A stretch of DNA of 38,754 nucleotides from positions 1 through 38,754 of the forward strand of contig NZ_QKAP01000059.1 in assembly GCF_003247215.1 (NCBI RefSeq), written 5' to 3'. The translations under genes and the position numbers were made by a program. This stretch comes from Malonomonas rubra (lineage in GTDB: Bacteria; Desulfobacterota; Desulfuromonadia; Desulfuromonadales; Geopsychrobacteraceae). This document shows positions 17,535-25,481 of this stretch, one piece after another. The notes beneath the pieces are model-generated. The model ran no database searches, was not told where the DNA came from, and worked only from the letters and a program-made list of their open reading frames with translations. The first letter of the stretch is position 1. Every line of letters starts with the position of its first letter.

Positions 17535-18551
17535 GTGAAAACAGATGTCATACTCCTTGGTCACGGCAGTGGCGGAAAACTGAGCCACCAGTTACTAGAC
17601 GAGCTGATTATCCCAACCCTGTCGCAGGTTGCGCAAAGAGATCAGAATGACGCTGCGGTTCTGGAAGGAATCAACAGCAGCCGACTTGCTTTCACCACCG
17701 ATTCCTATGTGGTTGACCCGATCATTTTCCCCGGCGGTAACATCGGTGACCTCGCGATCAATGGTACGGTCAACGATCTGGCAATGAGCGGCGCACGACC
17801 GCTGGCGATCAGTGTGGGACTAATTCTCGAAGAGGGACTCTCAGTTTCGGAGTTGCGAGAGGTTTTGCAGGCAATGAAGCAGGCTGCCGATAAGGCTGAA
17901 GTCAAGATTGTCACCGGTGACACCAAGGTGGTGCCGCGCGGCAAAGGGGATAAGATTTTCATCAATACCTCAGGGATCGGTGTGTTCGACCACGATTGGA
18001 AGATTTGCGGTAGTGCGGCCAAGCCGGGGGATAAAATTTTGCTTAATGGCTCGATCGGCGACCACGGCATGGCGGTGTTGGCAAGCCGCGAGGGTCTCGA
18101 TCTTCAAAGCGATATTACCAGCGATTCGATGGCACTCAATCATTTGGTGGGGAAACTTCTGGCCGAGTTCGGGGCAGATGTGCATGTGTTGCGCGATCCG
18201 ACTCGGGGTGGGGTGGCGACCACGGTGAAGGAGATCGCCGTGCAGTCTCAGGTTGACATCTGCTTGCAGGAAACAGCATTGCCGATCAACGCAGCTGTCG
18301 CCGGGGCCTGTTCAATTCTTGGTCTCGATCCGCTGTTTGTAGCCAACGAGGGGAAACTGTTGGCAATTGTTGCAGCGGACAAGGCCGAGGCTGCTCTGGA
18401 TTTAATGAGTAGCCTGCCGGAAGGGACGGGGGCCGCGATAATCGGCGAGGTCGTGTCTGAATCTAATGGTCGAGTGATGATGCAGACCGCCCTCGGCGGA
18501 TTGCGGGCGATTGAGATGCTAGCTGGAGAGCAACTGCCTCGGATCTGTTAA
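17535..18551 (+). CDS. hypE: Hydrogenase maturation protein HypE
   Basis: HypE dehydrates a carbamoyl group on its C-terminal cysteine to thiocyanate, the source of the cyanide ligands. It is 338 aa and related to PurM/ThiL. It has GHGSGGKLSHQL at the N-terminus, TTDSYVVDP, the metal/ATP segments GDLAINGTVNDLAM and VTGDTKVV, DPTRGGVATT, and the required C-terminus LPRIC. It starts with GTG after GGAGCGGAATAA. It is the last gene of the operon and ends at a strong terminator. The carbamoyl donor enzyme HypF is not encoded in the window. Confidence 0.96.
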   Translation: MKTDVILLGHGSGGKLSHQLLDELIIPTLSQVAQRDQNDAAVLEGINSSRLAFTTDSYVVDPIIFPGGNIGDLAINGTVNDLAMSGARPLAISVGLILEEGLSVSELREVLQAMKQAADKAEVKIVTGDTKVVPRGKGDKIFINTSGIGVFDHDWKICGSAAKPGDKILLNGSIGDHGMAVLASREGLDLQSDITSDSMALNHLVGKLLAEFGADVHVLRDPTRGGVATTVKEIAVQSQVDICLQETALPINAAVAGACSILGLDPLFVANEGKLLAIVAADKAEAALDLMSSLPEGTGAAIIGEVVSESNGRVMMQTALGGLRAIEMLAGEQLPRIC

Positions 18552-18575
18552 CCGGACCTGGATAGTGTATGAAAA

Positions 18576-18614
18576 GAAACGCCCCCGAAAAAAATTCGGG
18601 GGCGTTTCTTTTTT
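18576..18614 (+). terminator. Intrinsic terminator of the hyp operon
   Basis: GAAACGCCCCCGAA pairs perfectly with TTCGGGGGCGTTTC across a five-A loop and is followed by a T-run. Confidence 0.92.
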
Positions 18615-18617
18615 AAT

Positions 18618-18684
18618 AAAAAAAGCCCGGTGATGGAGGGGGGGTATCACCGGGCTCCCAGATGAACAGGTCATCTGTTTTGTG
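18618..18684 (-). ncRNA. Candidate small RNA with C-rich loop
   Basis: The minus strand carries a compact transcription unit. Predicted to start near 18684, it has a hairpin CAGATGA/TCATCTG (18659-18665 and 18671-18677) and then a perfect 11-base terminator stem, AGCCCGGTGAT/ATCACCGGGCT, followed by seven T. The terminator loop on this strand is ACCCCCCCTCC, which could pair with GGAGG-type ribosome sites, as in C-rich-loop regulatory RNAs. There is no gene on this strand just upstream that needs a terminator: the kinase gene ends at 19119 and a plus-strand gene lies between. An alternative is a tandem terminator for hyp, since the second hairpin is followed by TTTTGTG on the plus strand. Confidence 0.45.
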
Positions 18685-18690
18685 TAATTT

Positions 18691-18720
18691 AGAGTACCCT
18701 ATTTGAAGTTTTGTAGTCAA
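18691..18720 (-). promoter_or_regulatory. Possible sigma-70 promoter of the candidate small RNA
   Basis: TTGACT (18715-18720) and TACTCT (18691-18696) are 18 bases apart on the minus strand. The -35 is good and the -10 weak. Confidence 0.35.
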
Positions 18721-18862
18721 GAAAAAGAATGCTTTATGTAACGTAGATTTTGGTCTTTTTTAAATGAGAGAGGGGCTGAGGATTTTTGTGCTGGAAAAGG
18801 ATCTGTTTTTTGGTTAATCTGCCTGATAATTAATTATCGCTAATGACTCTAGAGGGGTTGAA

Positions 18863-19069
18863 ATGAAAATTTCTCAGGTCAAGGTCATCTATCTTGACGG
18901 CAGTACTGGCGTCGTTAGCAACGATGCTTTAGATGTCTTGATTGCGACTGGAAAGATCAAATCGTTCAAACGTACCGAAGGCTGGGTTAATATCGTACGC
19001 GATTGCGCAAAGTTGCGCGATTATCGAAATGCGAAAGATTATCCCGGGCCGGACAGGCGGGCTCCCTAG
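18863..19069 (+). CDS. Small hypothetical protein
   Basis: A 68-aa soluble protein, MKISQVKVIYLDGSTGVV and onward, preceded by GAGGGG six bases before the ATG. It has beta-strand-like segments (VKVIYLDGSTGVV, KSFKRTEGWVNI) and a charged tail ending GPDRRAP. I have an impression of similar short proteins with a -GP-(E/D)RR ending in Geobacter relatives, but I cannot name a family. No cysteines form a metal site and there is no signal peptide. It stands alone between the hyp terminator region and the convergent kinase gene. It probably encodes a real protein because of the ribosome site and typical codon use. Confidence 0.6.
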   Translation: MKISQVKVIYLDGSTGVVSNDALDVLIATGKIKSFKRTEGWVNIVRDCAKLRDYRNAKDYPGPDRRAP

Positions 19070-19118
19070 CCTCCGGCAAGGGGCGGTGGGAAGTGAAAAG
19101 AACCACGGCGACAATCCG

Positions 19119-21020
19119 TTAGTGTAATTCCTGCCGCCCGATCGGGTCGGCGCTTCTGTGTTGGAGCCTGACCGGCAATATAATGCTAAAACAAGCCCCT
19201 GAAGCGGTGTTGATCACACCGATCTCCCCCTCATGATGCTCGATGATCCGATGACTGATGGGCAATCCCAGGCCGGTACCTTCTTCTTTGGTGGTAAAGA
19301 AGGGGTTGAAAATATTGCGCATCTGTTTCGGGGGGATGCCGCTACCGCTATCATGGATTTCAACCCGGACCGCCGGTTCACCACGCAGGCGGCTTTGGTG
19401 ACCGATAATCTTGATTTCCCCGCCCTTCGGCATTGCTTGGCGAGCATTGGAGATCAGATTGAGGAAAACCTGCTGTAGCTGCTCCGAATCCCCTTGCAGC
19501 TTCGGCAAATTTTCTTCCAGCTGCAGTTGTAAAGATATTTCTGCGTTTTGCAGCTTTTCTTCTTCCAGGGCAATGACCTTGTCGATGACTTCTTCAAGTT
19601 GGTATTGCTCAATGCAGAGCAGATGTTGCTTGGAAAAAGAGAGGATGTTATCGAGCATTTTTTCCAACCGTTCGGTCTCCTGCTGGATAATCTCCGCGTA
19701 CTTGTAGCTGGTATCAGTCTTGTCCAGCGACTTGGTCAGTCGTCGGGCAAACCCGCCTACCGAAACCAGCGGGTTTTTCAATTCGTGGGCAATTGATGCC
19801 GACATCTCACCAATGGTTGCCAATTTTTCACGCTGCAGCAACTGTTCCTGCGTTTCGCGCAGGCTCTGATGAGCGGTTTCCACCCGTTGCAGCAGCTGCG
19901 CGTTGTCGAGGGCGATCCCCGCTTGGCCGGCAAACATCTCCAGAAAACGCAGACGTTCTGCATCGATCGCTTCGCCGCTGTCGGCATTATCGACCGAGAG
20001 CACACAGAGAGTCCTACCGCGGCTGAGCAGGGGAACTGTGGCATGGTGACCTTTGTGTAAATACTTGCATAAAGGATCAACCAGGTCGGAATCCACCTGC
20101 TCCTTGGTAATCAGTATCGCTTTCTGCTCACGGGCGGCGATCGCCAGGCAGCTTTCGTTGGTTTCGATGTCAAGTCGCTGTTGCATGACTTCCTGTGAGA
20201 AGGGTGCCTCCCGTTGTCTTCGTTGCGCGTCTTCTGGGATCTTGATCTCCTGGGTATGGACCGGCGGTAGACCCTCCGGCAGCAGGTAGCTGACGCTCTC
20301 CCGGGTGACGCCGAGGATGCCCTGCATGGTACCGCTGCGCTGGTTGACCATAAACAGCATGGCGCGGTGAAAGCTGCCACCGTCGTGGGAAACCAGCAGC
20401 GACAGGATCAGGTGGAGCAACTCGTTCGGTGACAGGGTACTATGCAGTAGCTGAGTAATGCGGTAAAGCAACGACAAGCCCTGCAGCCTGCGGAAGTCGG
20501 AGGTTGAAACCTGGCGCAAGCGGGCCATGGTGACCAGCTGTTCGAAGGCTTGGGAGATTTGATAGGCGCAGGTCTGGAAAAATTGTTGTTGTTCACGGGT
20601 GAAAGTATTTTTCCTGTTCGGGCTACTGCCAAAAAGGCTGAGTGTGCCGAAATTGCGGTCATGAACCCGTAGCGGCAGCGAGTAGACCGAAGCCGGTATG
20701 TTTTTCAGCCGCTGTCCGGAAAGTGGTTGACGCAAGCAGTTTTTTCCCTGCTGCAGGGCCTCTGTGGCCAGTTGGCAGTCTATTTGTAAAAATAACAGCT
20801 TAAGAGCAGGATCGCTCGAGGAAGAAGCGCAGTAACAGGCATTCGGGGGTGGATTTCCGTAAAGGCGCGGACGGATAATGACGCCACAGACATCTTCGTA
20901 TTCGAGCAGCAGCTGTGTGGTTGACTGGCAGAGTGAATGTAAGCTGGTCGCAGAGTTAAGAGCTTGCCCCAGTTTTGAAAGCAGGGTCAGTTGTGCAAGT
21001 CGGCGGTTTGTTGCGGACAT
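19119..21020 (-). CDS. Soluble GAF-domain sensor histidine kinase
   Basis: A 633-aa cytoplasmic kinase without membrane segments. Residues about 15-170 and 190-370 look like two GAF domains; the second includes LLSRGRTLCVLSVDNADSGE and GQAGIALDNAQLL. A coiled linker follows. The phospho-acceptor His is near 413 in MSASIAHELKNPL. The ATPase domain (about 480-615) has NLISNARQAM, DSGSGIPP, FFTTKEEGTGLGL. The frame is open to 21140, but the upstream part crosses a terminator. ATG at 21020 has AGGAAA eight bases before it and gives MSATNRRLAQ. It has no adjacent regulator gene; the nearest is the HoxA/HupR-like one about 4.3 kb away, so partnership is possible but unproven. Confidence 0.9.
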   Translation of the reverse strand: MSATNRRLAQLTLLSKLGQALNSATSLHSLCQSTTQLLLEYEDVCGVIIRPRLYGNPPPNACYCASSSSDPALKLLFLQIDCQLATEALQQGKNCLRQPLSGQRLKNIPASVYSLPLRVHDRNFGTLSLFGSSPNRKNTFTREQQQFFQTCAYQISQAFEQLVTMARLRQVSTSDFRRLQGLSLLYRITQLLHSTLSPNELLHLILSLLVSHDGGSFHRAMLFMVNQRSGTMQGILGVTRESVSYLLPEGLPPVHTQEIKIPEDAQRRQREAPFSQEVMQQRLDIETNESCLAIAAREQKAILITKEQVDSDLVDPLCKYLHKGHHATVPLLSRGRTLCVLSVDNADSGEAIDAERLRFLEMFAGQAGIALDNAQLLQRVETAHQSLRETQEQLLQREKLATIGEMSASIAHELKNPLVSVGGFARRLTKSLDKTDTSYKYAEIIQQETERLEKMLDNILSFSKQHLLCIEQYQLEEVIDKVIALEEEKLQNAEISLQLQLEENLPKLQGDSEQLQQVFLNLISNARQAMPKGGEIKIIGHQSRLRGEPAVRVEIHDSGSGIPPKQMRNIFNPFFTTKEEGTGLGLPISHRIIEHHEGEIGVINTASGACFSIILPVRLQHRSADPIGRQELH

Positions 21021-21037
21021 GGTTGTTGTTTCCTGCC

Positions 21038-21074
21038 AAAAAAAATCGGGAGCGCACATGCTTGTGCACTCCCG
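21038..21074 (-). terminator. Intrinsic terminator between the DksA-type gene and the kinase gene
   Basis: CGGGAGCGCACA and TGTGCACTCCCG pair with one mismatch and a four-base loop, followed on the minus strand by eight T. The kinase gene starts just after it. Confidence 0.85.
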
Positions 21075-21091
21075 ACCGATCAAGTTTGGTT

Positions 21092-21448
21092 TTAGCCGAT
21101 CCGCTCTTGTCGTTCTTCTTCTGTTTTGCAGTCGATGCACAATGTGGTGACCGGGCGGGCACGCAATCTTTCCACGCTGATTGGCTCTTCACAACTTTCG
21201 CACAGACCGAACTCACCGCTTTCAATCCGCCCCAGAGCTTCGCGGATTTTGTTGAGCAGTTTGCGTTCACGGTCTCGGATACGCAGCTCGAAGTTACGGT
21301 CCGATTCGAGGGACGCTCTATCCGTCGGATCTGGGAAGTTGGTTTTTTCTTCGGTCATTTCTGAAACCGTCTCACCAGCATTGTGCAGCAGGTCCTGCAT
21401 CTGCTTTTGCAACAGCTCTTTGAATTCAGCCAGAATCGTTTCTTCCAT
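21092..21448 (-). CDS. DksA/TraR-type zinc-finger protein
   Basis: RNA polymerase-binding regulator of the DksA family, 118 aa. A coiled N-terminal part contains the acidic tip DPTDRAS, matching the D-x-x-D-x-A tip of DksA. The zinc site is CESC plus CIDC in the FGLCESCEEPISVERLRARP block. It is shorter than E. coli DksA (151 aa), as is common in deltaproteobacteria. GGAAGG stands about nine bases before the ATG. It ends 18 bases before its own terminator. DksA proteins with ppGpp adjust ribosomal and biosynthetic promoters; which of several paralogues this is cannot be told here. Confidence 0.88.
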   Translation of the reverse strand: MEETILAEFKELLQKQMQDLLHNAGETVSEMTEEKTNFPDPTDRASLESDRNFELRIRDRERKLLNKIREALGRIESGEFGLCESCEEPISVERLRARPVTTLCIDCKTEEERQERIG

Positions 21449-21509
21449 AACGCATTTCCTTCCAAGTAGCCGTCTTTCAATATTGCAGCTATATTAACCC
21501 AATTGGCGC

Positions 21510-22031
21510 CTAAAATGCGCCCCTCAATTGTACATAAATAATCAGCGCCAGAACGGCAACCGCGACCCACGCGGAAAAAACATCACTGGTTTTCTCCGGG
21601 GGATTGGCTGCCAATTGGCGTGTTTCATCGCTGATTGTCTTCTCCGGAGCCTTGTTCAACAACTCTTTGAGGAGTTGACCGAAGTTTTCATAACTGTTCG
21701 AAAAAATGATGAAATCGGTTTTGCTGCTGAGGCTGACAAAGGCACGCTTGCGAACCCGTACCGTGTCGATGGCAGTCATCTCACTATAGTCTATCCGCTT
21801 GTTGCGCAGTGGTCTGTGGATTTGCACTCCAGCGGCATCAATGCTGACACGGCGCAGGCAACTCTCGATAAACAGCAAAATGACCGGCAAGGTGAAGGCG
21901 CCTAGAATCAGGGTCTTGGCAAGAGGCACGTTAAGAATCAGACAGCAGATAAGCAGTATCAGGGTCAGTATAACGACCAGCCCCAAGGGAATCAAAAAAC
22001 TTTTACGGATGCTGTAGCTGTACGTTTCCAT
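21510..22031 (-). CDS. Membrane protein with a PH-like core, function unknown
   Basis: A 173-aa protein. Two adjacent N-terminal membrane helices (SFLIPLGLVVILTLILLICC and a following LILGAFTLPVILLFIES) lead into a soluble core. The core has RVSIDAAGVQIHRPLRNKRIDYSEMTAIDTVRVRKR, a pattern like bacterial PH-like domains. Then comes a helix (GQLLKELLNKAPE), a linker and one C-terminal membrane helix (VFSAWVAVAVLALIIYVQL). It lies downstream of moaC on the same strand with a gap of 91 bases. No catalytic residues are seen. The domain assignment is tentative. Confidence 0.7.
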   Translation of the reverse strand: METYSYSIRKSFLIPLGLVVILTLILLICCLILNVPLAKTLILGAFTLPVILLFIESCLRRVSIDAAGVQIHRPLRNKRIDYSEMTAIDTVRVRKRAFVSLSSKTDFIIFSNSYENFGQLLKELLNKAPEKTISDETRQLAANPPEKTSDVFSAWVAVAVLALIIYVQLRGAF

Positions 22032-22122
22032 GTTGATCCGTTCGTCGTTGAGGTCGTCGAATAACGGAAGGCTATCGACTCGCTGGAAAATTTATCAGAC
22101 TTTGTTAATTTTTCCAAACGAA

Positions 22123-22611
22123 TTACTTTGCTTCCACACGTTCAAAGGTGCCGCTGCGACCACCACTCTTGCGCAGCAGGCGAATCTGGCCGATTTCCAT
22201 CCCCTTGTCGACTGCTTTGCACATGTCGTAAATAGTCAGGGCGGCAATCGATACTGCGGTCAAAGCTTCCATTTCGATGCCAGTCTGGCCGGTCACCTTG
22301 GCAAGGGCGCCGACGCGGACGATGCCTTTTTCGGGATCTGTGTCGAAGTCGACCTCAACCGAGGTGATCGGCAGCGGATGGCAGAGCGGAATCAGTGAAG
22401 AGGTCTGCTTAGCACCCATGATTCCAGCCAGCCGTGCGACCGCCAAGACGTCCCCTTTTTGCATTTTACGATCGATAATCATTTGTAGGGTTGCTGGTTG
22501 CATCCGGATTTCACCGGCTGCAAGCGCCTCACGTTTGGTGATTGCTTTGTCGCCGACATCAACCATGATCGCTTTGCCGTCAGCGTCGAAATGGGTCAAT
22601 TTATCAGACAT
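22123..22611 (-). CDS. moaC: Cyclic pyranopterin monophosphate synthase MoaC
   Basis: Second enzyme of molybdopterin synthesis; it converts the MoaA product to cyclic pyranopterin monophosphate. It is 162 aa. Diagnostic segments are [11 protein letters not shown], the [23 protein letters not shown] block with the catalytic Asp and Lys, and KSGGRSG near the end. It starts at ATG 22611, 14 bases after radA, so the two are probably cotranscribed. moaA is at the other end of the window. Confidence 0.96.
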   Translation of the reverse strand: MSDKLTHFDADGKAIMVDVGDKAITKREALAAGEIRMQPATLQMIIDRKMQKGDVLAVARLAGIMGAKQTSSLIPLCHPLPITSVEVDFDTDPEKGIVRVGALAKVTGQTGIEMEALTAVSIAALTIYDMCKAVDKGMEIGQIRLLRKSGGRSGTFERVEAK

Positions 22612-22625
22612 TTTTTCTCCTTTAC

Positions 22626-23993
22626 TTAAAGAAATATAGCGTCCAGTGCTTCGCTGGCATGGCGCACGCCGATCAGTTGCATCCCTTTAGGTGTGTCGAG
22701 GTTTTTCAGGCTGCTTTTTGGCAGCACACAGCGGTTGAAGCCAAGCCGGGCCGCTTCCTTGACCCGCAGTTCCGGTTGTGAGACGGCACGCACCTCGCCG
22801 GTCAGGCCAACTTCGCCGAACAGCACAGTTTGCGGGTCAATCACCTTGTTCAGGTGACTGGAGGCGAGCGCTGCGATGGCTGCCAGGTCGACCGCCGGTT
22901 CGTCGAGGCGCACGCCACCGGCAACGTTGAGGAAGATATCCTGTCCGGCCAGCGACAGCTCGACTTTCTTTTCTAGAATCGCCACCAGCAGCGCCACCCG
23001 CTTGTGGTCAAGACCGATGGCAGTACGCTGCGGGGTGCCGAAGGAGCTGCTGGAAACCAGCGCCTGCAGTTCGACCAAGATCGGCCGGCTCCCTTCTAGG
23101 GAAGGAACCACGGCGCTGCCGGCACTTTTTTCGGGGCGCTCGGCGAGAAACAGCTCCGAAGGGTTATCAACTTCGCGCAGACCTTTATCCTGCATCTCGA
23201 AGACGCCAATTTCGTTGGTCGAGCCGAAGCGGTTTTTCACCGCGCGCAGGATCCGATAGGGATGGCCGGGGTCGCCTTCGAAATAGAGGACAGTATCGAC
23301 CATGTGTTCAAGCACCCTTGGCCCGGCGATGGCGCCGTCCTTGGTGACATGACCGACCAGAAAGGTCGGTAGGCCTTCCCCTTTGGCCTGGATCATTAGC
23401 TGCCCAGTGCACTCGCGGACTTGGCTGACACTGCCGGGGGCCGACTCGATACTGTTGGTGAAGATGGTCTGGATCGAGTCAATGACCAGAAAGTCGGGCT
23501 GAAGCTCCTTAATCCGCGCCTTGATCTGTTCTAGCGATGTCTCCGCCAGCAGGTAGAGGTTGTTGGCGGTGGTGCCGAGCCGTTCGCCCCGCAGCTTGAC
23601 CTGGCGCGCCGATTCCTCGGCAGTCACGTAGAGGACTGTGCCTTGCCTCGCTAGTTGATCGGTCGCCTGCAACAGCAAGGTCGACTTACCGATGCCGGGA
23701 TCGCCGCCGACCAGGATCAGCGAACCAGGCACCACCCCGCCGCCGAGGGTTCGGTCGAGTTCGCCGATGCCGCAGTGCAGACGGTCCTCCTCGCGGCTGG
23801 TAATCTCGGCTAACTTCTGCGGTTTGCCGGGAGATGTCAGGGCGCGGCTGTGCTTGCTCTGCTCGACCGGTTGCTCTTCCACCAGGGTGTTCCACTGCCC
23901 GCAATCGGGACATTTCCCGAGCCATTTGGGGTTCTGGAAACCACACTGCTGACAGCTGAAAATAGTTTTCTGTTTGGCCAAGGTATTTCCCAT
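22626..23993 (-). CDS. radA: DNA repair protein RadA
   Basis: RecA-like ATPase involved in processing recombination branch intermediates. It is 455 aa, the usual length. An N-terminal zinc finger ([18 protein letters not shown]) is followed by Walker [12 protein letters not shown], the RadA signature [11 protein letters not shown], and a C-terminal Lon-protease-like domain ([29 protein letters not shown]) that lacks protease activity in this family. It precedes moaC on the same strand. Confidence 0.96.
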   Translation of the reverse strand: MGNTLAKQKTIFSCQQCGFQNPKWLGKCPDCGQWNTLVEEQPVEQSKHSRALTSPGKPQKLAEITSREEDRLHCGIGELDRTLGGGVVPGSLILVGGDPGIGKSTLLLQATDQLARQGTVLYVTAEESARQVKLRGERLGTTANNLYLLAETSLEQIKARIKELQPDFLVIDSIQTIFTNSIESAPGSVSQVRECTGQLMIQAKGEGLPTFLVGHVTKDGAIAGPRVLEHMVDTVLYFEGDPGHPYRILRAVKNRFGSTNEIGVFEMQDKGLREVDNPSELFLAERPEKSAGSAVVPSLEGSRPILVELQALVSSSSFGTPQRTAIGLDHKRVALLVAILEKKVELSLAGQDIFLNVAGGVRLDEPAVDLAAIAALASSHLNKVIDPQTVLFGEVGLTGEVRAVSQPELRVKEAARLGFNRCVLPKSSLKNLDTPKGMQLIGVRHASEALDAIFL

Positions 23994-24065
23994 GTGAAGC
24001 GGGGTTAAACAGGCGGATATCCTATGCTGAATGAGGAGGGGGTGTCAATTGCAGTCGCAGCCTCT

Positions 24066-24093
24066 TTTGCCCGTTTTTTCTCTGAGGTATACT
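24066..24093 (+). promoter_or_regulatory. Possible sigma-70 promoter of the J-domain gene
   Basis: TTTGCC (24066-24071) and TATACT (24088-24093) are 16 bases apart. The start would lie about 40 bases before the ATG. Confidence 0.4.
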
Positions 24094-24141
24094 GGCGGAA
24101 CTTTTCGCCTTCGATAGTGACAAATCTGACTTGGAGGGTTT

Positions 24142-24435
24142 ATGACTTTTGCTGATTTGGTGGCTGCGTTGGAAGAATTCAATTTGCCTTCTAGCGTGAC
24201 TTGGAAGAAGATCAAAATCAGGCACCGTGAACTGGTGCGGCGTTATCATCCCGACAGTGGGGAACAAGCGGATGCCGATAAAATAAAACGGATTAACGCG
24301 GCCTATAAAATCCTCAGTACCTATGTCGGCGACTATCGATTCGATTTTTCTCGGGAGCAGTTTCTGGAGCAATACCCGGAGGAGCGACTCAGAGAACAGT
24401 TTTGGAGTGAAAAACCCTGGGGGGAAAATGTGTGA
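24142..24435 (+). CDS. Small J-domain (DnaJ-like) protein
   Basis: A 97-aa protein made mostly of one J domain. Helix II ends in RRYHPD, with the invariant His-Pro-Asp needed to stimulate Hsp70 ATPase, followed by KIKRINAAYKIL. It lacks the Gly/Phe region, zinc fingers and substrate-binding domains of full DnaJ, so it probably acts as a specialised co-chaperone. GGAGGG precedes the ATG, and a strong terminator follows. It is convergent with the alpha-E operon. Its client is unknown. Confidence 0.85.
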   Translation: MTFADLVAALEEFNLPSSVTWKKIKIRHRELVRRYHPDSGEQADADKIKRINAAYKILSTYVGDYRFDFSREQFLEQYPEERLREQFWSEKPWGENV

Positions 24436-24456
24436 GAGGCCCGACCGCCAGGTCAT

Positions 24457-24509
24457 GATCTTTGCAGCAACCCCGATCGCCTAGGTGTTGCTGGCAAAGA
24501 TCTTTTTTT
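24457..24509 (+). terminator. Intrinsic terminator after the J-domain gene
   Basis: GATCTTTGC-AGCAAC pairs with GTTGCT-G-GCAAAGATC and is followed by seven T. Confidence 0.88.
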
Positions 24510-24525
24510 AAAGAGAATACATGCT

Positions 24526-25479
24526 TTAAGAGTCTATCGTGTGAGGGCTGAAAAATACCTCATGGATTTCCGATCCGACCCCGTTGATACGGGTCTGGGT
24601 CTGATCGAGGTATTCGTGCAAGCCGATCTCGAAGACCTCGTCGAGCGAGGCGAAATTGAACTCGGCCAGGAGTCGGCCAAGTTTTTGTTCGGCCTTGTTG
24701 GCGAAGGTGCCGCGCGGACTGCCGGTAATGTTGTTCATCGAGATGATCGCGGTAATGATTGAATAATGGACGGCTCGCGGGAAATGAGGATCAAGCAGTA
24801 GGAAATCGACTATCTTCCGTGGGTTGATACGGCCATGTCGTTTGCGATACATCTCAAAGGCGCTGGCCGAACGCAGCAGCGCTCCCCAGAGCAGGTTGTC
24901 GTAAGAACTGCCAACATACTCTACCGAGGGCAACAGGATATAGTATTTAACGTCGAGAATCCGCGTCGTCTTGTCGGCCCGCTCCAGCATCCGGCCCATC
25001 CGTCCAAAATGCCATCCCTCCCCGTGATTCATGGTTGAATCGGTGATGCCGATGAAGGTGTGGCTGGCGGTCATTATATCGACGAAGATCTTGTGCGGCA
25101 GATCCATCAAGGTTTCTTTGGCTGCGGCGTTGATCATCAGGTAAAAGGTGTTGATCTGTTCCCACATCTCCGAACTGATGTATTCCCGCACCGAACGGGC
25201 ATTTTCGCGGGCCGCGCGGACACAGGAGTAGATTGAGTTGGGGTTGTTCCGGTCGAATACCAGAAACTCGATAGCATTTTCCCGGTTCACCTCGCCGTAC
25301 AGTTCTTCGAACAGCTCATGGTCACCGGTAGTATTAATCAGCGGCTGCCATTGGGCACTGGCGTTGTCCGGGATATCCAGAGCCATATGATAGTTGGCGT
25401 CGATGAAGCGGGCGACGTTTTCTGCCCGTTCAATATAGCGATTCAACCAGTAGATGGAGTTGGCGACTCTGCTGAGCAT
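24526..25479 (-). CDS. Alpha-E domain protein (DUF403)
   Basis: An all-helical protein of 317 aa. It opens MLSRVANSIYWLNRYIERAENVARFIDANYHM, which is the DUF403/alpha-E signature. It also has REYISSEMWEQIN, and an FGRMGRMLERADKTTRILDVKYY segment. The biochemical role is unknown. The family is almost always encoded next to circularly permuted ATP-grasp and transglutaminase genes, and has been predicted to assist peptide-bond formation or modification. Here it follows the stand-alone ATP-grasp gene by two bases and ends the operon. A second alpha-E domain is fused to the other ATP-grasp protein upstream. Confidence 0.92.
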   Translation of the reverse strand: MLSRVANSIYWLNRYIERAENVARFIDANYHMALDIPDNASAQWQPLINTTGDHELFEELYGEVNRENAIEFLVFDRNNPNSIYSCVRAARENARSVREYISSEMWEQINTFYLMINAAAKETLMDLPHKIFVDIMTASHTFIGITDSTMNHGEGWHFGRMGRMLERADKTTRILDVKYYILLPSVEYVGSSYDNLLWGALLRSASAFEMYRKRHGRINPRKIVDFLLLDPHFPRAVHYSIITAIISMNNITGSPRGTFANKAEQKLGRLLAEFNFASLDEVFEIGLHEYLDQTQTRINGVGSEIHEVFFSPHTIDS

Positions 25480-25481
25480 GA

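Noticed and set aside
21021-21140. Longer N-terminus for the histidine kinase
   Set aside because: It would run through the terminator hairpin and T-run of the upstream gene; the ATG at 21020 has a proper ribosome site.
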